Assembly (NCBI GenBank): GCA_045633415.1
Contig: JAZQYH010000121.1
Span: forward strand, 1-41,591
Length of the DNA stretch: 41,591 nt
Direction of reading: 5' to 3'
Origin: RGIG3102 sp045633415
GTDB lineage: Bacteria > Bacillota > Clostridia > Oscillospirales > Ruminococcaceae
This document shows, one piece after another, positions 1 to 8,030 of the stretch (positions within the stretch are counted from its first letter, which is position 1; every line of letters starts with the position of its first letter). Made by a program: the position numbers and the translations under genes. Under the pieces are notes generated by a model, which saw only the letters and a program-made list of their open reading frames with translations, did no database searches and was not told the DNA's origin.

Positions 1-141
1 CAATAAAACAGGGCAGTAAAACAATACGCCTGCAGCAGCCGTATACAGTGAAATTTGACCGTGTTCGTATAGGTAAAAAGGTTTACACTGTTGACAGCAA
101 AAAACAGTTTAGAAACAGTCAAATTTTCGTTGTGAGTGAGG
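1..141. repeat. Terminal direct repeat, left copy
   Basis: These 141 bases are identical to 41451-41591. The gene running off the right end continues in frame here, so the repeat is the overlap of a circular assembly, not two gene copies. A length of exactly 141 also equals a common assembler k-mer size, which favours an assembly overlap over a biological terminal redundancy. Confidence 0.95.
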
Positions 142-146
142 TTTAG
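1..146 (+). CDS. Head closure / head-tail adaptor protein, 3' part (wraps from 41297)
   Basis: This is the C-terminal part of the gene that starts at 41297; it ends with TAG at 144-146. Joined across the circle the protein is 99 residues. It sits between a gp6/gp15-like connector (40968) and a gp10-like tail component (150), which is the position of the SPP1 gp16 / HK97 head-closure (stopper) protein. The size and a beta-rich composition fit that family. The assignment rests mainly on gene order. Confidence 0.8.
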   Translation, partial: IKQGSKTIRLQQPYTVKFDRVRIGKKVYTVDSKKQFRNSQIFVVSEV

Positions 147-149
147 CCA

Positions 150-497
150 ATGGGTAAAATCAAAATTGTTGGTATAACTGAACTGAAAGACAAGCTAAAA
201 AGTAATATATCACTGGGCGATGTAAAGCGTGTTGTGAAACATAACGGGGCGCAGCTTCAAAGTAAAACGATGCGCAATGCAGACTTTGACAAAGGCTATC
301 AGACAGGTACAACAAAGCGCAGCATTGCACTGACAATAAAAGATGCAGGCTTGACTGCCGAAGTAGAGCCTACGACAGAATATGCACCTTACCTTGAATA
401 CGGCACAAGGTATATGGAAGCGCAGCCTTTTGTAAAACCCGCTTATGACAAACAAAAAGAAAAATTTAAGAAAGATATGCAAAAGCTGGTGAAATAA
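150..497 (+). CDS. HK97 gp10-like head-tail joining / tail component
   Basis: A 115-residue protein three bases after the closure protein, with GAGTGAGG as ribosome binding site. The central stretch (about residues 45-100) with TTEYAPYLEYGTRYMEAQPF and then a C-terminal Lys-rich helix is the hallmark of the HK97-gp10-like family: the E-Y-G-T and the P-F before the final helix are the conserved parts. The family acts at the joint between head and tail or as a tail completion protein. The order connector, closure, gp10, tail completion, major tail protein supports this. Confidence 0.88.
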   Translation: MGKIKIVGITELKDKLKSNISLGDVKRVVKHNGAQLQSKTMRNADFDKGYQTGTTKRSIALTIKDAGLTAEVEPTTEYAPYLEYGTRYMEAQPFVKPAYDKQKEKFKKDMQKLVK

Positions 498-887
498 ATG
501 GTTATTGACCCACAGCAGGAGTTATTTTCAGCCTTGAAAGTAGCTATTGAAAAACAGGGATACGACGTATATGACGGCTTTTTACCGCCGGACGATACGC
601 CATATCCTTTTGTATATCTTGGAGATTTCAGGCAGGCAGACACAGACACAAAGTCACAGACTATCGGCAGCGTGTTCCCTACCATTCATATATGGCATAA
701 CAATCCCCGTCAGCGTGGCACTGTATCGAATATGCAGCTTGTTATCAAAGAGGTATGCAGATTAGTTGAACACACAGCTAATTTTAAATGGCTTTGCAGG
801 AATATTACACAGCGTATAATTCCCGACAATACCACAAATCAGCCGCTGCTTCACGGCATAATTGAAGCAGAATTTATATTCAGTTAA
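498..887 (+). CDS. Tail completion / tail terminator protein (DUF3168-like)
   Basis: A 129-residue protein starting directly after the previous stop codon. It begins with a helix (PQQELFSALKVAI), then a PYPFVYLG strand and an IHIWH strand, and ends in a strand EAEFIFS. This pattern is typical of DUF3168 / gp17-type tail completion proteins, which cap the tail tube next to the head. The next gene is the major tail protein, as expected. Similarity is by pattern and context only. Confidence 0.82.
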   Translation: MVIDPQQELFSALKVAIEKQGYDVYDGFLPPDDTPYPFVYLGDFRQADTDTKSQTIGSVFPTIHIWHNNPRQRGTVSNMQLVIKEVCRLVEHTANFKWLCRNITQRIIPDNTTNQPLLHGIIEAEFIFS

Positions 888-902
888 AGGAGTATTAAGC
901 AA

Positions 903-1430
903 ATGAAAAAACTTATCAATTTGCAGATGTTCGCAGAAGCTGTGCAGGGTAAAAAAATCATTTACCTTTTCCGTGTTCTGAAAAATGCAGCAGAAAAAGC
1001 AGCTGTTGTAATGGCATTTACCACAGAAAACGAACGCACAAAGTCAAAAGATGCTGACAGCACAGCTACAAAAGACGGTGCGATCAGAACACCGGGCGCA
1101 ACAGAAACAGAAATCACAGCTACAGCAATCCTTGCAAAAGGTGACACACTGTCTGATGAACTGGAAGAAGCAATGGACAATGATGAACTGATTGAAATCT
1201 GGGAAGTAAACCTTGATGAACCTGCTGACACAGACGGCAAATTCAAAGGCAGATACTATCAGGGTTATCTTACAGAGTTCAGTCTTACATCTTCTGCAGA
1301 AGAACACGCAGAATACAGCACTACTTTTGCAGTAAACGGCAAAGGCGCAAAAGGTGATGTTACTGTATCTGCTGAACAGCAGGAAATCGCAAGCTATGTA
1401 TTCAAAGATACAAACGCAGCAGGTGCATAA
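903..1430 (+). CDS. Major tail (tube) protein with Prp-type N-terminal tag
   Basis: A 175-residue protein with a strong binding site (AAAGGAG) followed at once by a terminator, as expected for an abundant structural protein. The C-terminal half resembles phi13/TP901-type major tail proteins: acidic, Thr/Ala rich, with the GRYYQGYLTEFSLTSSAE segment. It polymerises into the tail tube. Residues 1-11 (MKKLINLQMFA) match the tags of the scaffold (39166) and major capsid protein (39766) and the known Prp protease cleavage motif, so the mature protein may start at about residue 12. Confidence 0.88.
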   Translation: MKKLINLQMFAEAVQGKKIIYLFRVLKNAAEKAAVVMAFTTENERTKSKDADSTATKDGAIRTPGATETEITATAILAKGDTLSDELEEAMDNDELIEIWEVNLDEPADTDGKFKGRYYQGYLTEFSLTSSAEEHAEYSTTFAVNGKGAKGDVTVSAEQQEIASYVFKDTNAAGA

Positions 1431-1432
1431 TA

Positions 1433-1456
1433 GGGCGTTATAATACGCCCTTTTTT
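1433..1456 (+). terminator. Intrinsic terminator after the major tail gene
   Basis: A GGGCGT / ACGCCC stem of 6 bp with a TATAAT loop is followed by six T. It lies between the major tail gene and the chaperone gene, where partial termination would keep major tail protein mRNA in excess over the downstream tail genes. Confidence 0.85.
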
Positions 1457-1478
1457 AATTGAAAGGAGTTTATACAAA

Positions 1479-1895
1479 ATGTTTACATTAGATATTGGCG
1501 GCAAAGTAGCCGGCTTTAAATTCGGTATTGGCTTTGTCCGTGAAATCAGCGCAAAAATGACAAAACCAATGGACGGCGTACCCGGTCAGAAGCAGGAAAT
1601 CGGTCTTAACTACTATGTGGGCGCAATGTATGACGAAGACCCGCTGGCACTTATCGAAGTTCTTGCAACTGCAAATAAAACAGAAAGTGACAAGGTTACA
1701 CGCAAAGAAATTGAAGCGTTCATTGAAGATGAAGAAACAGACATTGCAGAAGTGTTTGAAAAAGTGCGTTTTTTCTTAAAGTCAGCCAATGCTACGAAGA
1801 AAGCAGCACTGGAAATGGACGAAGTATACGCAATCGAGAAAATGAAACAGGAAGCAGCGAAAGCAAAAGCGAAAGCGGAAGCAGCAGCGGTATAA
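1479..1895 (+). CDS. Tail assembly chaperone, gpG-type
   Basis: A 138-residue acidic protein with a Lys/Ala-rich C-terminal helix, preceded by GAAAGGAG. It lies between the major tail protein and the tape measure, the invariant place of the gpG/gpGT chaperone pair that coats the tape measure protein before tube polymerisation. As in other siphophages, a second open frame in the -1 phase follows and lacks its own good start, which points to programmed frameshifting. No sequence motif was recognised; the call is by position and architecture. Confidence 0.82.
   Translation: MFTLDIGGKVAGFKFGIGFVREISAKMTKPMDGVPGQKQEIGLNYYVGAMYDEDPLALIEVLATANKTESDKVTRKEIEAFIEDEETDIAEVFEKVRFFLKSANATKKAALEMDEVYAIEKMKQEAAKAKAKAEAAAV
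1769..1775 (+). promoter_or_regulatory. Candidate -1 slippery heptamer T TTT TTC
   Basis: In the chaperone frame the codons are CGT TTT TTC, giving an ideal X XXY YYZ heptamer. The -1 frame is open from here through to 2251. The site is earlier in the gene than usual and the zero frame after it still looks well coded, so a slip nearer the Ala/Lys-rich end (about 1860-1890), where no canonical heptamer is seen, cannot be ruled out. Confidence 0.45.
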
Positions 1896-2005
1896 ATTCC
1901 TTTGAAGAACAATACAGGGAAATTGCTTTAAATTGTTTTCGTTATTTAGATTTTAAAAGTTTTGATGAAGTAGACCGCCTGACATTCCCTGAATATTACT
2001 TACTT

Positions 2006-2251
2006 ATGGAAGCGGCACGGCTTAAAAATGTTGATATGACATACAGAGAACATCTGCAAGCGTGGCTGAATTTCGTAGTAAAAGCAAGGAAAGGTACAAG
2101 CAAATCAAGCAGACCTGTTTACAAGAAATTCAAACAGTTCTTTGACTACGAAGCAGAAATTGAAAAAATCAACAATATCAAAAACAAAGATAATGAAAAA
2201 AGCAAATTTTCAGGTATTGGCAAATTGTTAAATAAAGAAAAAGGGGAGTAA
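2006..2251 (+). CDS. Tail chaperone T-domain (reached by frameshift; first in-frame ATG)
   Basis: The first ATG of this frame is at 2006, giving 81 residues, but it has no convincing ribosome binding site and the coding signal continues upstream to at least 1892. It is therefore best read as the C-terminal T part of the gpGT fusion, which contacts the tape measure protein. The tail is Lys/Glu rich and ends five bases before the tape measure gene. Confidence 0.7.
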   Translation: MEAARLKNVDMTYREHLQAWLNFVVKARKGTSKSSRPVYKKFKQFFDYEAEIEKINNIKNKDNEKSKFSGIGKLLNKEKGE

Positions 2252-2255
2252 AGAA

Positions 2256-5066
2256 ATGAATAGTTTTTCCGTAAAGGCTATATTGTCCGCTAAAGACAGC
2301 GGCTTTTCTTCTACTCTTAAAAGCAGTTTAGGCACGCTTGATAAATTCGATAAGAAAATCAGCGGCTTTTCATTCGGTTTACTGACAGGCGCAGGGCAGG
2401 CGGCTTTTCAAATGATTACAAACGGCGCACGCTCTATGGTAACAGAGATAAATGACAGCAGTAAAGCGTGGCAGACCTTTGAAAGTAATATGAAAAACTT
2501 CGGTAAAACCGACAAGGAAATTGCCAAAGTAAAAAACGAATTACAGAGTTTTGCAGAAACAACTGTTTATAGTTCCAGCGATATGGCTTCGACCTTTGCA
2601 CAGCTTGAAGCCGTAGGCGTTGGCGGTATGAAAAAACTTGCAAACGGCACAACCGGGCTTGTAAAAGGTTTTGGCGGCCTTGCAGCTGCTGCTGAAAATC
2701 CACAGCAGGCAATGAAATCACTGTCACAGCAGGCCACACAAATGGCAGCAAAGCCTAAAGTGGCGTGGGAAGATTTTAAGATAATGCTTGAACAGTCCCC
2801 GGCAGGTATGGCAGCAGTCGCCAAAGAAATGGGAATAAGCACAGAAAAACTTATCACCAAAATTCAGAAAGGCGAAGTAAAAACACAGGACTTTTTCGCA
2901 GCTGTTGAAAAAGCAGGTAACAGCAAAGGCTTTCAGGAACAGGCTACAAAAGCAAAAACTGTAGACCAGGCACTTGACGGTTTAAAGGAAACAATCGGCA
3001 ATAAGCTGTTACCGACTTTTAACAACCTGTCACAGATAGGTATAAAAGCCATTAACGGCATTGCGGATAAAATCGGTGAAATTGATGCCGATAAAATTGC
3101 AACAACGGTTTCAGGCTGGGTTGAAAAAGCACAGCCATATTGGCAGAGTTTCAAAGAAGTTGCTGCAGATGTAGGCGGCGTGATTAAACAGATAGGCGGC
3201 TTTCTTGCTGAACACAGCGATACTATTTCAAAGGCTGTACCGTGGATAATTAAAGGTGCTTTGGCTTTCAAAGGTTATAAAATTATAACTTCTTTAATTC
3301 CGGGTATGGCTTCATTTACAAGCCTTTTAGGTTCAATGGCAAGCAAAGGTATTTCAAGCCTTGCGCAAAAATTGCTGGGCTTATCAAGTTCACAAACAAC
3401 AGTAGGCAAAACAAGTGCGGCAAGTTCAAAACAGATGTTGATGTCTGCACAGGCAACATTGTATATGGCTACAGCAGTTCTGCTTATTGCTGCAGGTTTT
3501 GCACTGCTGGCACAGTCTGCAATAGCACTTGCAAATGCAGGCGGCCTTGCAATCGGTGTTATGGCTGGCCTTGTGGTAGGCGTTGCCGCTATGGGTGTTG
3601 GTATGGCTGTATTGCTTAAAACACTTGCACCTATGGGTAAAAAACTTGTACCTGTTGCAACAGCTATGCTTGCTATGGGTGCGGCAGTTCTGCTTGTAAG
3701 TGCTGGCTTTGCTGTCCTTGCATTAACATCTATTCAGCTTGCAAATGCAGGCGGTGCAGCTATAGGCGTTATGGTGGGTATGGTGGCAACTATTGCCCTG
3801 CTTGCAGTTGGTGCGGCGGCACTTGCTCCGGCTTTAACAGCGGGTGCAATGGGCTTAATTGCTTTCGGTGCAGCAATCGTTCTTGTAGGTGCAGGCGCAT
3901 ATATTGCTGCGGCTGCCCTTGCAGTTGTTTCTTCTGTACTTCCTGCAATAGTGACACACGGCACAGCAGGTGCAACAGCTATTGCGGCACTGGGTGCTTC
4001 AATGGTGGTGTTTGCGGCAGGTGCTATCACAGCAGGTGCAGCGGTTGCAGTTTTGAGTGTTGCTTTTGTGGCGTTCGGTGCTTCCGTTGTTGTAGCTGGT
4101 GCAGGTATCCTTGTATTCGGCGCAGGTATGCTTGTAGGCGCAGCAGGTACACTTGTTATGGCAGCGGCATTGAAAGGTGTTTCATCACAGATGAAAACTA
4201 TTTCAAAGAGTGCAAAGACCGCTGAAAAATCACTTAAAACAATGCGTTCTTCTGTAAAGGCTGTTGAAAGTGGCTTATCTGCTTTAGGCAGTAAAGCAAA
4301 ATCAGCATTGAACACACTGAAAAATGCTTTTGATAATACTGCTACAAGTGCAAAGAGTGCAGGCACAAAAGCAGGCACAGGCTTTGCACAGGGTATGCAG
4401 CCGGGCTTAAAACAGGCAGCAAGCAACGCAAGAACAGCAGGCAATCAGATTACTGTTGTGTTCAATATGGCGGCTGCAATGGCAATTTTAAGCGGGCAGA
4501 AAACAGGCAAAGGATATGCACAGGGAATGCGTGGCGGTTTAACCGCTGCACCTGTAATGGCAAGAACATCTGTAAAGGCTGTTACTTCTGCTTTCCGTGC
4601 AGGTTACAGCGGCGCATATAATGCCGGTGCTTATGTTTCAAAAGGTTTTGCAGTTGGTATGCGTTCACAGCTTGGTGCAATCGAAAGTGCAGCAACACGA
4701 ATGGTAAAAGCGGCACAGAAAGCTATTGAAGCAAAAGCAAAAATTGCTTCACCTGCCAAAACAACAAAAAAAGACGGCGCATTTTTTGGTGAGGGCTGGG
4801 TACTTGGTATTCTTTCCAAAGTGAGAGAAGCCGGAAAAGCAGCAGAAGAACTTGTTACATTTCCAAAGGTTGCAGCACCTGCTTTTGCAGGCGGTTACGG
4901 CTATGAATTGTCAAGTGATTATGAATACTACAGAAATATGCAGGCTGTTATTGAAGTTCCTGTAATGGTAGACGGCAGAGAAGTTGCACGTGCAACAGCA
5001 AGCTATACACAGGACGAATTGAACAAACAGCAGACAAGAGATAGTAGAAAACAGGGCAGAAAATAA
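2256..5066 (+). CDS. Tail tape measure protein
   Basis: A 936-residue protein, the longest in the genome. Residues about 75-240 form the conserved tape-measure domain (SSSDMASTFAQLEAVG, the QATQMAAKPKVAWEDFK stretch, GISTEKLITKIQKGEV). Residues about 395-650 are a long Ala/Gly/Val-rich hydrophobic region with repeated units (SAIALANAGGLAIGV and TSIQLANAGGAAIGV), as expected for membrane-inserting segments used in DNA delivery. The rest is helical and Lys rich. At the usual ratio of about 0.15 nm per residue the tail would be near 140 nm (inference). Confidence 0.96.
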   Translation: MNSFSVKAILSAKDSGFSSTLKSSLGTLDKFDKKISGFSFGLLTGAGQAAFQMITNGARSMVTEINDSSKAWQTFESNMKNFGKTDKEIAKVKNELQSFAETTVYSSSDMASTFAQLEAVGVGGMKKLANGTTGLVKGFGGLAAAAENPQQAMKSLSQQATQMAAKPKVAWEDFKIMLEQSPAGMAAVAKEMGISTEKLITKIQKGEVKTQDFFAAVEKAGNSKGFQEQATKAKTVDQALDGLKETIGNKLLPTFNNLSQIGIKAINGIADKIGEIDADKIATTVSGWVEKAQPYWQSFKEVAADVGGVIKQIGGFLAEHSDTISKAVPWIIKGALAFKGYKIITSLIPGMASFTSLLGSMASKGISSLAQKLLGLSSSQTTVGKTSAASSKQMLMSAQATLYMATAVLLIAAGFALLAQSAIALANAGGLAIGVMAGLVVGVAAMGVGMAVLLKTLAPMGKKLVPVATAMLAMGAAVLLVSAGFAVLALTSIQLANAGGAAIGVMVGMVATIALLAVGAAALAPALTAGAMGLIAFGAAIVLVGAGAYIAAAALAVVSSVLPAIVTHGTAGATAIAALGASMVVFAAGAITAGAAVAVLSVAFVAFGASVVVAGAGILVFGAGMLVGAAGTLVMAAALKGVSSQMKTISKSAKTAEKSLKTMRSSVKAVESGLSALGSKAKSALNTLKNAFDNTATSAKSAGTKAGTGFAQGMQPGLKQAASNARTAGNQITVVFNMAAAMAILSGQKTGKGYAQGMRGGLTAAPVMARTSVKAVTSAFRAGYSGAYNAGAYVSKGFAVGMRSQLGAIESAATRMVKAAQKAIEAKAKIASPAKTTKKDGAFFGEGWVLGILSKVREAGKAAEELVTFPKVAAPAFAGGYGYELSSDYEYYRNMQAVIEVPVMVDGREVARATASYTQDELNKQQTRDSRKQGRK

Positions 5067-5076
5067 AGGGGGCAAT

Positions 5077-6777
5077 ATGTACAAATTTGTTGATACAACA
5101 GAGGTTTCAGAAGGTGCATTTTTGCCCTCTGAAGCCTTGAAAATAAACGGCGAATATATAGAAAACATAATTTCAGGTTACAGAACGCTGACAGTTTCCG
5201 GGCGTGAAGCGTTATCCCCTGAAATTGAATACACAGAAACAGGCATAAAAGACGGCGCAACACTGAAAAGCCGCCGTTTTCCGTCAAGGGTAATTATTGT
5301 ACAATATCAGCTTATTGCAGAAGATGCGGCAGCATTCAGGGCGGCATATAACAAGCTGGCTGCAGTGCTTAATGTTGAAGATGCAGAACTGATATTCGAT
5401 GATGAACCTGATAAATTTTTCACAGGCACACCGTCAGCTATTGGCGAAGTTGAGCCGGGCAGAAATGCTGTTACAGGCGAATTTGAAATCTTCTGTGCAG
5501 ACCCTTTCAAATATTCTGTTACTGAATATGAGATTGAGCCTACAAACATTATTGTTGAAGATGAAGAAGGCAATGTAACATCTGAAAAATCTTTTGAAGT
5601 TGAATACAACGGCACATACAAGGCTTTTCCGAAGCTGGTAACACAGTTTTTCAATGAAACAGAAATATCAGAGGACGGCGAAACATCAACGGCACTGACA
5701 GGCAACGGCGATTGCGGTTTTGTTGCTTTCCTTAACGAACACGGTAAAATACTGCAGCTGGGTGACCCGGACGAAGTACACGGCGAAGAATTTGAGCCGT
5801 CACAGACACTTATAAATCAGAGTTTTAAAACATCTAAATCGTGGGGTACTGCTGCCAAAGCACTGTGGACTATAAACAACGGCAAAGTGCTGAACGATGT
5901 AGCACAGAACGGCACAATTCACGTTATAGATGCAAAAGAAGCTGGAAACAATGATTATTATTTAAAAGCTAATAGTCACGGATCAGGTTCAAAATGGCAC
6001 GGCGCAACAATCACAAGGGCAATTCCTGTAGATGCCACAGATGAAACAGGCGCAGCAAACTTTAAACTGACATATTCGCAGAAGCTGGCTATATCAAGCA
6101 ATACAAGCAGCGGGCAGAAGCAGATGAGTATGTTTCAGGCGTTGTGTGTAAACGTTGAAAACAATGTTAAAAAAGTTGTTGCAGGTGTAAACATCTATAA
6201 AGCGGCCACAGGTAAAACAGGCACTTATGAACTGATTATCAATGATAAAATTGTTCGTTCCGGGCAGATTGATTTATCATACGGCAATATCAATTTCGGC
6301 TATGACAAAGAAGCGAAAAAGTCAGGTGTAAGCGGTGTACCTGTAAAAACATCTTCAATCACAAAAGAAAGTGAATTGATACAGTTTAATATAGGTTCAC
6401 TTGTATTTTCTTATGTTGATGAAAGCATAAAAGATACACCTGTAAATGAAATTACCTTTGTATTTGCAAAATACGGCAGTAAGCCTGCAATGGTTTACAA
6501 CGGCATTTATGATGTGAAGTTCGTAAAGAATAACTGCACAGACTGGCGAAATATCCCGAATAAGTTCGGTGCAAATGATATTTTAATAGCTGATTGCAAT
6601 ACAGGTAAAATCACTCTTAACAACGCAAATCACCCGGAATACGGCGCACTCGGTAATGACTGGGAAGAATTTTATTTGCAGCCCGGTACAAACAAAATCA
6701 GTATTGCTTATTCAGACTGGATAACAGAAGAATATGCGCCTGCATTCAAGCTGCGTTATCGTGAGGTGTTCTTATGA
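5077..6777 (+). CDS. Distal tail protein (Dit), long form
   Basis: A 566-residue protein with binding site AAAGGGGG. The first 170 residues match the Sipho_tail / phi3626 gp14-type Dit N-domain: the LSPEIEYTETGIKDGATLKS segment, then IDDEPDKFF-like DEPDKFFTGTPSAIGEVE and EFEIFCADPFKYS. Dit proteins are usually about 250-300 residues; the roughly 300 residues inserted in the second half (from about 185) look beta-rich and probably form an accessory, perhaps carbohydrate-binding, module on the baseplate. It is followed by Tal with a stop/start overlap. Confidence 0.88.
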   Translation: MYKFVDTTEVSEGAFLPSEALKINGEYIENIISGYRTLTVSGREALSPEIEYTETGIKDGATLKSRRFPSRVIIVQYQLIAEDAAAFRAAYNKLAAVLNVEDAELIFDDEPDKFFTGTPSAIGEVEPGRNAVTGEFEIFCADPFKYSVTEYEIEPTNIIVEDEEGNVTSEKSFEVEYNGTYKAFPKLVTQFFNETEISEDGETSTALTGNGDCGFVAFLNEHGKILQLGDPDEVHGEEFEPSQTLINQSFKTSKSWGTAAKALWTINNGKVLNDVAQNGTIHVIDAKEAGNNDYYLKANSHGSGSKWHGATITRAIPVDATDETGAANFKLTYSQKLAISSNTSSGQKQMSMFQALCVNVENNVKKVVAGVNIYKAATGKTGTYELIINDKIVRSGQIDLSYGNINFGYDKEAKKSGVSGVPVKTSSITKESELIQFNIGSLVFSYVDESIKDTPVNEITFVFAKYGSKPAMVYNGIYDVKFVKNNCTDWRNIPNKFGANDILIADCNTGKITLNNANHPEYGALGNDWEEFYLQPGTNKISIAYSDWITEEYAPAFKLRYREVFL

Positions 6778-8027
6778 TTTTATATTTTGCAAACCGCAAG
6801 ATGAAAATTTTAGGCCACGCTTCAACGAACTTGCCGCAGGGCTATGTGATTACAAGCGATAACAAAACAGAAGAAATTGATACAGGTGTTGCAGTTTTCA
6901 CTTGCACTTTCGATTTTACGGCAAAAAACCGAAAAGAAATCGAAGCTATGACAAAGGCGGGCAATTATCTGTTACGTTCAGACGGCGCAGACAATGAGTT
7001 TTACACAATCATAGATAAGGAAATTGACAGTAAAAAGCAGGAAGTATATATATACGCTGAAGATGCTGGGCTTGACCTTATCAATGAAATTGTGGGCGAA
7101 TTTGCCGCCACAGAAGCACAAACAGCAGAGTGGTATATAAATCAATTTGCAAGCGGAAGCGGCTGGGAAATCGGCATAAACGAAATTCCGTCTACATCAA
7201 AACGTAAATTATCGTGGGAAGGTGAAGCAACTGTAACAGAACGCAATGCAAGCGTTGCAACACAGTTCGGCGGCTTTGAAGTCAGTTACACCTATGTTGT
7301 TGAGGGTATGGAAGTTGTCCGCAAACTCATTAATATCTTTGCAAAACGTGGCAAGGAAATAAACGAACAGTTAAGGTTAAACAGAGAAATTGACCGCATT
7401 ATAACAAAAGAAAGTGTTGCAAACCTTGCCACAGCTTTAAAGGTTACAGGCGGTACACCGTCCGGCAAAAACAAGCCTGTAACACTGAAAGGCTACAAAT
7501 ACGATGACGGCGATTTCTATGTTGACGGCGAATACCTGAAAAGCCGTGAAGCACTTAAAAAGTGGGGGCGTATTCATATGAAAAACGCCACTTATGAGGG
7601 GCATATAGAAAAGCAGTACAGCTATGACACTACAAGTCAATCAGAACTGTGCAACCGTGCTGTTTCAGAGTTAAAAAGGGCTTGTGAACCTGAAGTAAAC
7701 TACGAAATAGATATAAACTATTTACCTGCCAATGTGAAAATCGGCGATAGAATTAATATCGTTGATGATGCAGGCGAATTGTATTTATCAGCCCGTATAT
7801 TAATTCTTGAAAAGTCTGTTATTAATAACAAACACACTGCAACGCTGGGCGAATACCTGCAGAGAAGCAGCGGTATTGCTGACAAAATCAATGACCTTGC
7901 AGACAAAGTTACACAAATGGAACAGGGCGGGCAGGTTATATTGACACTTGAAGAATATAATCAGCTTGTAGAAGCCGGACTGATTGAAGAAGATATTCTG
8001 TATATAATCATAGAGAAAGAAGAATAG
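6774..8027 (+). CDS. Tail-associated baseplate protein (Tal / Prophage_tail, gp27-like N-domain)
   Basis: A 417-residue protein whose ATG overlaps the Dit stop (ATGA). The DEFYTIIDKEIDSKK-like segment (NEFYTIIDKEID), the AEDAGLDLINEIV helix, AEWYINQFASGSGWEIG and the C-terminal IGDRINIVDDAGELYLSARI strand set are those of Tal / phage minor structural proteins that close the tail tip. It ends in a helix and a MEQGGQVILTLEEYNQL linker, with no peptidase or lytic domain fused, so it is the short form. It precedes the receptor-binding genes. Confidence 0.87.
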   Translation: MILYFANRKMKILGHASTNLPQGYVITSDNKTEEIDTGVAVFTCTFDFTAKNRKEIEAMTKAGNYLLRSDGADNEFYTIIDKEIDSKKQEVYIYAEDAGLDLINEIVGEFAATEAQTAEWYINQFASGSGWEIGINEIPSTSKRKLSWEGEATVTERNASVATQFGGFEVSYTYVVEGMEVVRKLINIFAKRGKEINEQLRLNREIDRIITKESVANLATALKVTGGTPSGKNKPVTLKGYKYDDGDFYVDGEYLKSREALKKWGRIHMKNATYEGHIEKQYSYDTTSQSELCNRAVSELKRACEPEVNYEIDINYLPANVKIGDRINIVDDAGELYLSARILILEKSVINNKHTATLGEYLQRSSGIADKINDLADKVTQMEQGGQVILTLEEYNQLVEAGLIEEDILYIIIEKEE

Positions 8028-8030
8028 CCT

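Larger units (their letters stand above)
1479..2251 (+). other. Predicted -1 frameshift product, gpGT-type chaperone
   Basis: Joining the 1479 frame to the -1 frame gives a protein of about 256 residues whatever the exact slip point, since both frames overlap without stops between 1763 and 1895. The region just past the zero-frame stop reads as good protein in the -1 frame (INSFEEQYREIALNCFRYLD, from about 1892), although no ATG occurs there. This supports a translational fusion rather than separate initiation. Confidence 0.7.

Noticed and set aside
3734..4444. Open frame of 236 codons on the minus strand within the tape measure gene
   Set aside because: It mirrors the Ala/Gly/Val-rich hydrophobic repeats of the tape measure gene; its Ala/Pro/Thr-rich product has no fold-like pattern and it has no ribosome binding site.
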